From positions 1 through 63,648 of the forward strand of contig QCQE01000005.1 of NCBI GenBank assembly GCA_003212275.1: 63,648 nt of DNA. The letters run 5' to 3'. Below are positions 52,663 to 61,764 of this stretch, piece after piece; positions within the stretch are counted from its first letter, which is position 1; every line of letters starts with the position of its first letter. The notes below the pieces were generated by a model that was given only the letters and a program-made list of their open reading frames with translations, was not told the DNA's origin and did no database searches. The position numbers and the translations under genes are program-made. Source of the DNA: Pelagibacteraceae bacterium AG-447-N18. GTDB lineage: Bacteria > Pseudomonadota > Alphaproteobacteria > Pelagibacterales > Pelagibacteraceae.

Positions 52663-53246
52663 TTCGTGTATCTACTTCCTGGTGTTGAAATTGGAATTAA
52701 TTTCAATTCGTTTGGAATTTTATTCTTTTTATAAGTTGGAACAGAAATTTTGAGATGTGAAACTATATTTTTGTTTATCTTTAAATTATTTTTTGATGAT
52801 CTATCAATAATTGTTGCAAAACCTATTAGTTTTGCTTTTGAATTTTTAATCAATTTTACACATTCCATGCTTGATTTACCTGTGGTTATAACATCTTCGA
52901 TAATTAATACTTTTGATCCTTTTTTAATTTGAAAACCTCTTCTTAATTGAAATTTTCCTTTTACTCTTTCACAGAAAATAGTTTCTTTTTTAAGTAGTCT
53001 GCCAATTTCATAACCAATTATTATACCACCCATTGCTGGTGATAAAATTAAGTCGAAGTTTTTAAATTTTTTCTTAATTTTTCTGGCTAAAGATTTACAA
53101 ATTTTCTCTGCCTTATGCGGAAAACTTAATAGTTTTGCGCATTGAATATATTTTGAAGAGTGTAATCCAGAAGATAAAACAAAATGTCCCTCTAATAATG
53201 CATTAGTTTTTCTTAAAATATCTAAGGATTTTTTGTGTGAAAGCAT
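52659..53246 (-). CDS. pyrE: Orotate phosphoribosyltransferase
   Basis: 195 residues. ALLEGHFVLSSGLHSSKYIQ near the N-terminus and PRPP-binding VLIIEDVITTGKSS. Converts orotate to OMP. Its ATG at 53246 lies 44 bases inside the rsh 3' end; no later start fits the family N-terminus, so the overlap seems real. Confidence 0.93.
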   Translation of the reverse strand: MLSHKKSLDILRKTNALLEGHFVLSSGLHSSKYIQCAKLLSFPHKAEKICKSLARKIKKKFKNFDLILSPAMGGIIIGYEIGRLLKKETIFCERVKGKFQLRRGFQIKKGSKVLIIEDVITTGKSSMECVKLIKNSKAKLIGFATIIDRSSKNNLKINKNIVSHLKISVPTYKKNKIPNELKLIPISTPGSRYTK

Positions 53247-54948
53247 TTCTTTTATCTTCGTGTCTAATTATCTTAAATTTTATACCTTTTTGTTTTAGCT
53301 CTGCAATAAAATTAGTGAAATTTTTTAAATCCCTTATGATTAATTGGAATTTAAAATTTATATAGTTAGGGTTTTTGCCTGCCATCACAAGGTTTGAAAT
53401 ATTCAGTTTATGCTCTCCGATTAATGAACTAACATTACCAAGCTGACCGGGTTTATCTGGTAAAGATATCCATAAAGTAGTATTGTACTTTTTTACTCTT
53501 TCCTCTTTTCTTTCTCCCTTTTCATGCCAATAACGTCTTATAGATGCCCTTGCTTTTCCTGTTTTAGTTATTGGGATCCAATGCAATGATGGTGAATGAT
53601 TTTTAGAGGTAATAATTTTAACTCGATCTCCATTTCTTAAAATAGTTTGGAGTTCACTTTTATTACCATTAATTTCACATCCGATTGCAGTATCTCCTAT
53701 TTTAGTATGTACGGCATATGCAAAATCAATTGGAGTAGCATCTTTTGGTAATTTAATAACCGATCCTTTTGGTGTAAAGCAAAATACATTTTCTTGGAAC
53801 ATTTGTAGTTTTGTATATTCATATGAATGTTCTGGATTTTCATTTTTTTCAATGATTTCTACTAAATCTTTTAACCAGTCATATTCTTTCCAAGTTAAAG
53901 AATTAAATTTCTCAGAAGATTTATATTGCCAGTGTGAAGCAATTCCTCTTTCAGCGAAATCATGCATTTCTGTTGTTCTAATTTGAATTTCTATGGGTTT
54001 TTTATTAGATCCAATAACTGCTGTATGAATTGATTTATAACCATTAATTTTAGGTGAAGAAATATAATCTTTAAATTTGCCAGGTATACAATTGTATTCT
54101 TTATGTAATATCCCCAAAGTTTTGTAACAATCATCAATATTTTTTAAAATTATTCTAAATCCAATAATATCTGTTATCTGTTCTAGAGAAACTCGTTTCT
54201 TTTGAACTTTTCTCCAAATTGAAAAAGGTGTTTTGCCTCTTCCATAAATTTTAGATTGTATATTTTTATCATTTAACAAAGTGTTTATTTCATTAGAAAG
54301 AGACTCAAAAATATCTTTTTTATCAGATTTGATTTCATCTAATCTATTTTGAATTAATGTTCTTGCTTCATTATTCAAAACTTCAAAGGATAAATCTTCT
54401 AGTTCATCACGAATTCGATGCATTCCCATTCTATCAGCCAATGGTGCATAAATTTCCATTGTCTCTTGTGCAATTCTTTTTCTTTTATCCTCATTGGTAA
54501 TAGCTTTTATCGTTCTCATATTATGTAAACGATCTGCAATTTTAACTAATAAAACTCTTATATCTTTTGAGGTGGCTAAAATAAGTTTTCTAAAATTTTC
54601 TGCTTTTGAGTTTGTTGTCGCAGTGTTTTCAAAAACTGAAATTTTTGTGACACCATCAACTAAATCTGCTACCTCTTCACCAAATTCTCCTTTAATAGTT
54701 TCATAAGTAGCATAGGTATCTTCGATCGTATCATGTAATAAACCAGTGGTAATAGTAGCGCTATCTAATTTAAGATCTGTTAGAATATTCGCTACTTCTA
54801 TCGGATGCACTGAATATGGGTCACCTGAAGCTCTCTTTTGGTTACTATGTGCTTTAACAGCAAAATCATAAGCTTTATTTAGTTTTTCAGGGTTAAAAAA
54901 TTTATTATAAATTTTTACTTTATTTATTAAATCTTCAGAATTAAGCAT
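53203..54948 (-). CDS. rsh: Compact RelA/SpoT homolog ((p)ppGpp synthetase/hydrolase)
   Basis: 581 residues versus ~700-750 for usual alphaproteobacterial Rsh. Seen: HD hydrolase (~25-175, GLLHDTIEDT, HNMRTI), synthetase (~235-350, GRGKTPFSIWRK, FKDYISSPK of the bifunctional type, GYKSIHTA), TGS (~385-445), then directly an ACT domain (~493-570, WISLPDKPGQLGNVSSL). The helical and zinc-finger/CC regions between TGS and ACT are missing. Master of the stringent response. rpoZ, which often precedes it, is absent from this place. Confidence 0.92.
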   Translation of the reverse strand: MLNSEDLINKVKIYNKFFNPEKLNKAYDFAVKAHSNQKRASGDPYSVHPIEVANILTDLKLDSATITTGLLHDTIEDTYATYETIKGEFGEEVADLVDGVTKISVFENTATTNSKAENFRKLILATSKDIRVLLVKIADRLHNMRTIKAITNEDKRKRIAQETMEIYAPLADRMGMHRIRDELEDLSFEVLNNEARTLIQNRLDEIKSDKKDIFESLSNEINTLLNDKNIQSKIYGRGKTPFSIWRKVQKKRVSLEQITDIIGFRIILKNIDDCYKTLGILHKEYNCIPGKFKDYISSPKINGYKSIHTAVIGSNKKPIEIQIRTTEMHDFAERGIASHWQYKSSEKFNSLTWKEYDWLKDLVEIIEKNENPEHSYEYTKLQMFQENVFCFTPKGSVIKLPKDATPIDFAYAVHTKIGDTAIGCEINGNKSELQTILRNGDRVKIITSKNHSPSLHWIPITKTGKARASIRRYWHEKGERKEERVKKYNTTLWISLPDKPGQLGNVSSLIGEHKLNISNLVMAGKNPNYINFKFQLIIRDLKNFTNFIAELKQKGIKFKIIRHEDKRNAFTQKILRYFKKN

Positions 54949-54968
54949 TCAAACACTATATCACTAAA

Positions 54969-55481
54969 TTAAATTTGTTTAATAGACCTAATGTCTCTAT
55001 TTTTTAATGATAATAATAGTTTTTTTATGGAATGTTTTGAGACTGGATGTTTCCAAGTTTTATCTATCTCAAATAATGGAAAAAGGACGAAATTTCTTTT
55101 ATGCATTCTTGAATGAGGTAGATTTAATTCACCTTTCATTTTTTTTCTATTAAAATCAATTATATCAATATCGCACTCTCTGGGAGCATTTTGAAATCTT
55201 TTCTTTCGTCCCAGGCTTGTTTCAATAGTTTTACAAACATTTATTAATTTTAAAGGCGATAATTTTGTTAGAACCTTAACTACAACATTATAAAATTTAG
55301 GATTGTTATTATCAGGCCAAGACAAGCTCTCATAATAGCTTGATGATTTTACTATCATGATATCATTAAGAATTAATTTGGATTTAGCTAATTCAATATT
55401 ATTAATTTTATTTCCAAGATTAGAACCTATACCTAAATAGACAGGACTAACTTGATTTTCTAATATATCTTGCTTTATCAC
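54969..55481 (-). CDS. folK: 2-amino-4-hydroxy-6-hydroxymethyldihydropteridine diphosphokinase
   Basis: 170 residues. [11 protein letters not shown] at ~15, FYNVVVKV, and [11 protein letters not shown] with the Mg-binding Asp pair. Pyrophosphokinase step of folate synthesis. The only workable start is a GTG at 55481, 35 bases inside smpB. The family N-terminal strand follows 14 residues later, so translation is presumably coupled. Confidence 0.88.
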   Translation of the reverse strand: MIKQDILENQVSPVYLGIGSNLGNKINNIELAKSKLILNDIMIVKSSSYYESLSWPDNNNPKFYNVVVKVLTKLSPLKLINVCKTIETSLGRKKRFQNAPRECDIDIIDFNRKKMKGELNLPHSRMHKRNFVLFPLFEIDKTWKHPVSKHSIKKLLLSLKNRDIRSIKQI

Positions 55482-55920
55482 GATTCCAGTCTCTTTGTTT
55501 TTTTACTGCTCTTTTATCAAATTGTTTTTTACCTTTAGCTACAGCTAACTCTAATTTTGCTTTTCCTTTTTTAAAATACATTTTTGTAGGTACTATAGTA
55601 AGCCCATCTCTTTGCATTTTCCCAATTAGTTTATTGATTTCTCTCTTATTTAATAACAATTTTCTTTCATCGGTTGGATTATGATTTGAATAACTAGCTT
55701 GCTTATAAGATGCAATATGTGAATTTATCAAGACTATTTCACCTTTTTTTTCTATTGCGTAAGAATCTGTTATGTTTACTTTACCATTACGAATTGATTT
55801 TATTTCAGAACCTTTTAAGACGATACCTGCTTCAAATAAATCCTCAAAAAAATAATTGAAACTAGCTTTTTTATTAAGACAAATTATTTTTAAACCACTA
55901 TTGGTTTTTTTTTTCATCAA
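55447..55920 (-). CDS. smpB: SsrA-binding protein SmpB
   Basis: 157 residues. [22 protein letters not shown]-type core seen as [13 protein letters not shown], then [12 protein letters not shown] and [13 protein letters not shown] with the basic tail [14 protein letters not shown]. tmRNA partner in trans-translation. Overlaps dapA start by 4 bases. Known alphaproteobacterial dapA-smpB order. Confidence 0.95.
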   Translation of the reverse strand: MMKKKTNSGLKIICLNKKASFNYFFEDLFEAGIVLKGSEIKSIRNGKVNITDSYAIEKKGEIVLINSHIASYKQASYSNHNPTDERKLLLNKREINKLIGKMQRDGLTIVPTKMYFKKGKAKLELAVAKGKKQFDKRAVKKQRDWNRDKARYIRKSS

Positions 55921-56798
55921 ACTAATTTTGCAGAATGAAGTGCTTTTTTAACAATATCCTTAGTTTCAGCTGTCACTTTTACAAGAGGTAGTCTTACATT
56001 ATCATCACAAAGATTTAACAATTTTGCTGCATATTTTACCGGACTTGGATTACTTTCGACAAACATCGCATGATGAAGAGGTTGTAATATTTTATCAATT
56101 TTTTCAGCCTCTTTAATTTCATCGTTATTTTTAGACTTTGATAATTTTTGAAAATCAGAACAAAGTTTTGGAGCAATATTTGCAGTAACACTTATAGCTC
56201 CCACTCCACCTCTTTTATTAAATTCTAAAGCATTATCATCATTACCAGTTAATTGAATGAATTCATTTCCCATTTTTTTTAACGTTTGTTCAACTCTATT
56301 TAAGTCTCCGGTTGCATCCTTGACACCAATAATATTTTTTAATTCAAATAATCTAGCCATTGTATCAACTGACATGTCAATAACCGATCTACCAGGAATA
56401 TTATAAATTATTATAGGTATTCCACATTTGTCATTTATTGCTTTATAGTGTTGGTATAACCCCTCTTGTGTTGGCTTGTTATAATAAGGTGTTACAACAA
56501 GAGCGCCAGTAGCTCCAATTTTTTCCGCATGAGTTGTTAGAGAAATGGCCTCCTTAGTAGAGTTCGATCCGGTCCCTGCAAAAACTGGTAATTTTCCATT
56601 ACTTTCTTTTACACATAACTCTATTACTCTTTCATGTTCATCGTGACTTAAAGTTGGCGACTCACCAGTTGTTCCCGCTGGAACTAATCCATTTGTACCA
56701 TTTTGGATATGGAAATGAATTAATTTTATATATGTTTCATCATCAAGTTTATCATTCTTAAACGGGGTGACTAAAGCAACATTTGATCCTTTAAACAT
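55917..56798 (-). CDS. dapA: 4-hydroxy-tetrahydrodipicolinate synthase
   Basis: 293 residues, TIM barrel. [28 protein letters not shown], Tyr in IIYNIPGRS and Schiff-base Lys in [10 protein letters not shown]. Committing step to lysine and diaminopimelate for peptidoglycan. Divergent from slt across 43 bases. First gene of the ten-gene operon ending at recO. Confidence 0.96.
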   Translation of the reverse strand: MFKGSNVALVTPFKNDKLDDETYIKLIHFHIQNGTNGLVPAGTTGESPTLSHDEHERVIELCVKESNGKLPVFAGTGSNSTKEAISLTTHAEKIGATGALVVTPYYNKPTQEGLYQHYKAINDKCGIPIIIYNIPGRSVIDMSVDTMARLFELKNIIGVKDATGDLNRVEQTLKKMGNEFIQLTGNDDNALEFNKRGGVGAISVTANIAPKLCSDFQKLSKSKNNDEIKEAEKIDKILQPLHHAMFVESNPSPVKYAAKLLNLCDDNVRLPLVKVTAETKDIVKKALHSAKLV

Positions 56799-56841
56799 AA
56801 ATACTTATAACATACATTGTAGATTCATATAGTAAAAGATT

Positions 56842-59052
56842 ATGATAAAAAAAATCTTATTTTGGATAGTATTGATTAATTTGTTCAGTGTACTCTCTAT
56901 AGCTCAATCTGACATAATTCCATTAAAAAAACCTACCCAATCTGAAGAGCTAACACAAAAAAAATTATTAATAGATGTACTAAAACCTTTACCCAAACCA
57001 ATACCAAAAATAGTATCCAAAGAGATAGAAAAAAAAGTTCAATCTAAGGCGGAAAAGAAGATAAGTGGTTTATTACTTCCCAAAAAAAAACCTTTAATTG
57101 CTGGGACAAAAAAAACGACAGAAATAAAAATATCAAAATATTATCGTAAAAAAGATTTTGCGTTAGCAAAAAAAGCGATATCTGAAATGAAAAAAGCTAG
57201 ATGGACAGATGCAATAAAAACAGCCAAAAGAGCTAAAGATAAATCTATATATGATTTTATTCAATGGAGACATTTGCTTACAAAGGGAAATCAAGCTTCT
57301 TATTATGATTACAAAACGTTTATAGACTCAAATGAAGATTATCCTAGAATTGGACGAATAAAATATTTAGCTGAGCATAAACTTTCTACAGAAAAAGTTA
57401 GTCCAGAAAAAATTATAGACTGGTTTGGACCTGCAGAACCTTTAAGTGGTTTCGGTAAAATGATATTGGGTGAAAGTCTCATTCTTAATGGTAATAAAGA
57501 AAAAGGGATAAGATTTATTAAAGAAGGATGGATATCAGCTGAATTGTCTAAAACAGATTTAAGATTTTATCGTAAAAAATTTAAGAAATACCTTAATGCA
57601 GATGATTATATTAAACGTGCAGAATATCTTGCTTGGAATAACAAATACTGGGATTTAAAACGATTGTTAAGGTATTTACCCAAAGATTATGAGCTATTAT
57701 ATACAGCCAGACAACTATTAATGAGTAAATCTTATGGTGTTGATAATGCTATTTCTAAAGTTCCCCCTAACCTTAAAAATGATGCTGGTTTAAATTATGA
57801 TAGATTAAAATGGAGGAGAAAAAGAGGAAGAGTTGATAGTTCTGTTGAAATTCTTCTAAAAATAAAAAACACAAAAGATTATTTGGTACGTCCGGATAAA
57901 TGGTGGATAGAAAGAGAAATAATTTCTAGATCATTAATATATAAAAAAAAATATGAATTAGCTTATAAAATTGCCAGCAACCACGGGATGAATGATGGAC
58001 CTGAATTTGCTGCTGCTGAGTGGATGAGTGGTTGGATTGCATTAAGTTTTTTAGATGATCCAGTATTAGCCAAAGAACATTTTGAAAATTTTTATAATAA
58101 TGTTGGATATCCTATTAGTACTGCAAGGGGAGCATATTGGTTAGGTAAAACTTATAAAAAACTTGGTGATAAAGATTTATCCTACAAATGGTTTAAGGAA
58201 GCAACAAATTATTTAACTACTTATTATGGTCAATTAGCATTTATGGAAATTAATCCAAATGAAAAATTTGAACTTTCAAAAGACATGATTATTAAAAAAG
58301 AATATCGTAATTATTTTTTTAAAAAAGATTTAGTCAAATTAATATATTTACTTGATGAATTAGATGAAGATAAATATGCCAAACATATACTAAGACATTT
58401 AGCCAATGATGATGTCAGTAGTGGTAGTGAGGTTTTGGCAGCTGAACTTGCAACAAATATAGAACGATTTGATTTTGCAATTCAAATTTCTAAATTAGCA
58501 TCTTATGAAAAACGATTTCATAACAAATATAATTATCCTATCATAAGTACACCCAAATATATTAATGGAAGAAAAATTCCAGATAATGCTTTCATTCTTT
58601 CAATCATAAGACAAGAAAGTGAGTTTGATTTAAGTGCCAATAGTCATGCTGGTGCAAAAGGGTTAATGCAATTAATGCCTTACACTGCTAAACTAGTTGC
58701 TAAACAAGCAAAACTTCCATACTCAAAATCTAGATTAACTACTGATGCAGAATATAATATTAACCTAGGATCACATTACATAGCAGGATTAATTCTCGAA
58801 TACGATGGTGCTTATCCTTTTGCTGTGGCTGCCTACAATGCTGGACCAAAAAGAGTTCGTTACTGGAAAAAAATAAATAAAAATCCTCAAAAAAATCAAA
58901 TCGACTATATCGATTGGATTGAATTAATTAAATTCAAAGAAACTAGAAATTATGTCCAAAGAGTATTGGAAAACTACAATGTTTATAGATATGTGCTTGA
59001 ACAACGGCCAATTTCAATGAAAGATTTTTTTAAGAATGATCCCTTGTTTTAA
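56842..59052 (+). CDS. slt: Soluble lytic transglycosylase (Slt70-like)
   Basis: 736 residues. Signal peptide (1-21), Pro/Lys-rich stretch (~30-85), a long alpha-superhelical U-domain (~90-560) and a C-terminal lysozyme-like domain with catalytic Glu592 in RQESEFD, GAKGLMQLMPYTA and AVAAYNAGPKRV. Periplasmic peptidoglycan cleavage. The divergent slt/dapA pair is typical of alphaproteobacteria. The K/P-rich part is longer than usual. Confidence 0.93.
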   Translation: MIKKILFWIVLINLFSVLSIAQSDIIPLKKPTQSEELTQKKLLIDVLKPLPKPIPKIVSKEIEKKVQSKAEKKISGLLLPKKKPLIAGTKKTTEIKISKYYRKKDFALAKKAISEMKKARWTDAIKTAKRAKDKSIYDFIQWRHLLTKGNQASYYDYKTFIDSNEDYPRIGRIKYLAEHKLSTEKVSPEKIIDWFGPAEPLSGFGKMILGESLILNGNKEKGIRFIKEGWISAELSKTDLRFYRKKFKKYLNADDYIKRAEYLAWNNKYWDLKRLLRYLPKDYELLYTARQLLMSKSYGVDNAISKVPPNLKNDAGLNYDRLKWRRKRGRVDSSVEILLKIKNTKDYLVRPDKWWIEREIISRSLIYKKKYELAYKIASNHGMNDGPEFAAAEWMSGWIALSFLDDPVLAKEHFENFYNNVGYPISTARGAYWLGKTYKKLGDKDLSYKWFKEATNYLTTYYGQLAFMEINPNEKFELSKDMIIKKEYRNYFFKKDLVKLIYLLDELDEDKYAKHILRHLANDDVSSGSEVLAAELATNIERFDFAIQISKLASYEKRFHNKYNYPIISTPKYINGRKIPDNAFILSIIRQESEFDLSANSHAGAKGLMQLMPYTAKLVAKQAKLPYSKSRLTTDAEYNINLGSHYIAGLILEYDGAYPFAVAAYNAGPKRVRYWKKINKNPQKNQIDYIDWIELIKFKETRNYVQRVLENYNVYRYVLEQRPISMKDFFKNDPLF

Positions 59053-59134
59053 AATTATCGATGAGGAGAGTTTCGAAATCTTTCTAAAAGTTCCCTTGGA
59101 CAATAATAGAGCTAAAAAAATTTTATCAAATAAT

Positions 59135-59986
59135 TTATTTTCTTATTTTGTTAACTTTATCTTCTAACCATGAATTATTACTTACAATGAAAATATTTAC
59201 AAGAAATATTATAAAATGTTTAAATACCAAAAAGCAAAAAATGTATTTAATAAATTGCAAATTAAAATTTAATTCTAAAATAAATAATAAAATTATAAAA
59301 TCTACAGATCTAGCACGATCATCAAGGATGCTTGAAAATAATTTATAATATTTTTTTGTTTCTTTTTTAATTTCTAATTTCTTATTTTTGTTATCTTCAA
59401 TTTTAACAGGATGTGTCTTATCTAAATAATCCTTCCTTTCAACGATTTCATTAAATATTGTTGTATATGCAAAAGGTTTAAGTTTAATTGCATAAAAAAA
59501 GGGTATTAAAAATGCTAAATAAAAAAAAATTTCATTTTCATTGTTAGCTAAATAAAATCCCATACCTGATTGAAAACCAATTGCATTAACATGAGCTCCA
59601 TACCAGTCGAGCATGTGACCAGAAATACTTTTTTGATTTTTTAATCTTGCTAAAAATCCATCACAGGCATCAAATATTGTTTTAGTAAAAGCTAATAGTA
59701 GACCTAAATATATATAAATTTTATTTTCAGATGGGAGTCCTAAAAAAAATAAAGTTAATATTCCTAAAAATGCATAAAATAATGAAACATGATTGGGCTT
59801 TATTTCTGTTCTGATCAATAAATATAAAATTGGACAAGTTGTTATAAAATAAAACTTCCATTTTAGGTATGTATAAGGATTTGATTTATAATCATCAAGA
59901 TCAAGATCATGATTTTCCAAATTATCTTTTTTTTGGTGAGTAACTAGAATTCTCCAAACTTCATTTAAAGATAAGTGAAACTTCAT
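59135..59986 (-). CDS. CDP-alcohol phosphatidyltransferase-like protein with substituted fourth Asp
   Basis: 283 residues with about six membrane segments after ~40 soluble residues. The family motif reads DACDGFLARLKNQKSISG followed by HMLDWYGAH: first three Asp and the DG-AR core are kept, but the fourth Asp (proposed catalytic base) is Ala (GCT). These enzymes swap CMP from CDP-alcohols for a second alcohol to make phospholipids or phosphodiesters. Activity is therefore uncertain, or the base is supplied differently. Neighbours are methyltransferase and oxygenase genes. Confidence 0.75.
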   Translation of the reverse strand: MKFHLSLNEVWRILVTHQKKDNLENHDLDLDDYKSNPYTYLKWKFYFITTCPILYLLIRTEIKPNHVSLFYAFLGILTLFFLGLPSENKIYIYLGLLLAFTKTIFDACDGFLARLKNQKSISGHMLDWYGAHVNAIGFQSGMGFYLANNENEIFFYLAFLIPFFYAIKLKPFAYTTIFNEIVERKDYLDKTHPVKIEDNKNKKLEIKKETKKYYKLFSSILDDRARSVDFIILLFILELNFNLQFIKYIFCFLVFKHFIIFLVNIFIVSNNSWLEDKVNKIRK

Positions 59987-60055
59987 TGTATTAATTATTT
60001 AAGTAATTAAAAAGTTAATGTATATGTTATATACAATATTCAATAAATAATAAAT

Positions 60056-60727
60056 ATGACAATAAAATTTCCAGATTTCAAAAAAATGTATGAGTATGAG
60101 ACCAATTTTCATTTAACAATGAATTCTGAGAGGTTAGCTAAACTGATTTGTCATTATGAAACTTTTAAAAGTGCTAACAAAGTAAGTGGAGAAATAGTTG
60201 AATGTGGTGTGTTTAAGGGAACTTCTTTAGCAAGATTTGCTTTATTTCGTGATCTTCTTGGCTCCAAAAATACTTCTAAAATAATTGCGTTTGATGTTTT
60301 TAGTGACGTCTTTCCTAATACTCAATACAAAGAAGATAAAAAAATTAGAAAAGATTGGATTAAAAAAGCAGGCTCAAGTTCAATTTCAAAAAAACAAATG
60401 ATAAAAGTTTTCAAAAAACAGAATTCTAAAAATTTTGAATTAGTTGAAGGAGATATAACTAAAAGTTTACCTAAATATATAAAAAAAAACCCTCATTTAA
60501 AGATATCTCTTTTAAATATAGACATAGATTTTGTTGAAAGTACTTTTTGTGCTTTAGAATACTTATATCCAAGAGTTTCAAAAGGTGGGATTATTTTACT
60601 TGATAATTATGGCTTTGCGCACGGGGATACTAAAGGTGTCGATATGTATTTCAAAAAAATAAAAAAGAAACCCATTATTCAAAAATTTCCTTTTACAAGT
60701 CGGCCATGTTACATAATTAAAACATGA
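60056..60727 (+). CDS. TylF/MycF-like SAM-dependent methyltransferase
   Basis: 223 residues. GEIVECGVFKGTSLARFALF is the TylF motif I. NIDIDFVESTFCALEYLYPRVSKGG and ILLDNYGFAHGDTKG carry the metal-binding DxD/D positions. Known relatives O-methylate sugars, usually on surface glycans or secondary metabolites. Cytoplasmic. Stands alone between minus-strand genes. Substrate unknown. Confidence 0.82.
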   Translation: MTIKFPDFKKMYEYETNFHLTMNSERLAKLICHYETFKSANKVSGEIVECGVFKGTSLARFALFRDLLGSKNTSKIIAFDVFSDVFPNTQYKEDKKIRKDWIKKAGSSSISKKQMIKVFKKQNSKNFELVEGDITKSLPKYIKKNPHLKISLLNIDIDFVESTFCALEYLYPRVSKGGIILLDNYGFAHGDTKGVDMYFKKIKKKPIIQKFPFTSRPCYIIKT

Positions 60728-60766
60728 TAAGTTTTAAAGAATAGACAAAAAATAATACTTTTTTAA

Positions 60767-61525
60767 TTAGTTTTTATTTGCAAATTTTTTTCTATTATCT
60801 TTAAGATTTGGAGGGCTATTGGAGAATTTTTCTCTAAAATATATTTTTCTCGTATTTTTATTCTTCGACTCACAATATGTTATATAAATCTGATCTCTAG
60901 ATTTATTTGTAAGATTTTTGGTTGATTTATGTGGTGTGAAACCATTAAAAAGCAAAATATCTCCAGGTTGGGTTGGTTGATTTTTAAATTTAGGTTTTTT
61001 TAACTGTTTTGAATTAAGTACCTCAAACATTTTACCTCTAATTTGATCTTTATTAAGACCCGAAACATCAATAATTAAATTTCCATTTTTATTATATGTT
61101 TTAACTAGTGAAATTGTTAATGTAATGAAATTTTTAGAATATTTCAGCCAATCGCCCTGCACATCTTGATGTAGCCTATCTTCTCTTGAATTAGCTGGTT
61201 TGATGTTTATCTTTTCTTTAAAAAGTATATATTTCTTTTTTGTAAGACTAAATAATAATTTAGCAACTTTTTTTGAGTCAATCAAATCTTTAAGAACTTT
61301 TGAGAAAGAATAAAAATACTCAATTCTATGAAGATCATTTTTATTACCACTTAAATCAAGCTGATAATATTTTGCAATTTTTTTGGATTTACTCTCTTTA
61401 AGAACATTGACTTCATTTTTAAAAGATGAAATTTCTTTATTAGAGTAAAAATTTCTTAATTTTAAAAAACCATATTTCTTAAAATGTTTAATTTCTGAAT
61501 TACTAATTTTCATGAGATCATTCAA
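60767..61525 (-). CDS. Phytanoyl-CoA dioxygenase (PhyH)-like 2OG/Fe(II) oxygenase
   Basis: 252 residues. HxD iron motif in RLHQDVQGDWL, distal His in GFTPHKSTKN and Arg in KSRDQIYITY for 2-oxoglutarate. N-terminal helix HFKKYGFLKLRNFYSNKEI is typical of PhyH. Substrates of bacterial members are varied small molecules. Close to the CDP-alcohol and TylF-like genes. Confidence 0.8.
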   Translation of the reverse strand: MNDLMKISNSEIKHFKKYGFLKLRNFYSNKEISSFKNEVNVLKESKSKKIAKYYQLDLSGNKNDLHRIEYFYSFSKVLKDLIDSKKVAKLLFSLTKKKYILFKEKINIKPANSREDRLHQDVQGDWLKYSKNFITLTISLVKTYNKNGNLIIDVSGLNKDQIRGKMFEVLNSKQLKKPKFKNQPTQPGDILLFNGFTPHKSTKNLTNKSRDQIYITYCESKNKNTRKIYFREKFSNSPPNLKDNRKKFANKN

Positions 61526-61574
61526 TTATATCAAATTTGTATATTTACAAGCCTCTTTTTTAGTAGTATTAAGA

Positions 61575-61700
61575 AAATGTATTGAATCTTGGTGGGGAAT
61601 AATGTGAAAATCATTAGCTGTTCCTGCAACGGTAGAGTCCGAGTGCCACCCAATATAGTCCGCTGTTGAATGATGGCCAGGAAAAGTCTAGTTCTACAAT
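61575..61700 (+). promoter_or_regulatory. Cobalamin riboswitch
   Basis: The B12-box equivalent GCTGTTCCTGCAACGGTA lies at 61617-61634. GGTGG (61591-61595) pairs with CCACC (61646-61650), enclosing AATGTGAAAATCATT (P5-type hairpin) and AGTCCGAGTG. Downstream GCCAGGAAAAGTC completes the usual 3' part. It precedes a BtuB-like receptor, the classic regulon member. Exact ends uncertain. Confidence 0.88.
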
Positions 61701-61730
61701 TTTAATTAACATCGGCATAAAAATTAATAA

Positions 61731-61757
61731 GTTTCTATGTAGAAACTAATGAAAGGA
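61731..61757 (+). promoter_or_regulatory. Expression-platform hairpin and ribosome-binding site of the receptor gene
   Basis: GTTTCT-ATGT-AGAAAC (61731-61746) is a perfect hairpin directly before GAAAGGA (61751-61757). The spacing from GAAAGGA favours the ATG at 61765 (7 bases) over 61759. The hairpin may help control access of ribosomes when B12 is bound (inference). Confidence 0.5.
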
Positions 61758-61764
61758 TATGTTT

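Noticed and set aside
59036-59167. 43-codon plus-strand frame beginning MIPCFKIIDEESFEIF
   Set aside because: It overlaps both slt and the phosphatidyltransferase ends and has no ribosome-binding site. It reads somewhat protein-like but cannot be supported.
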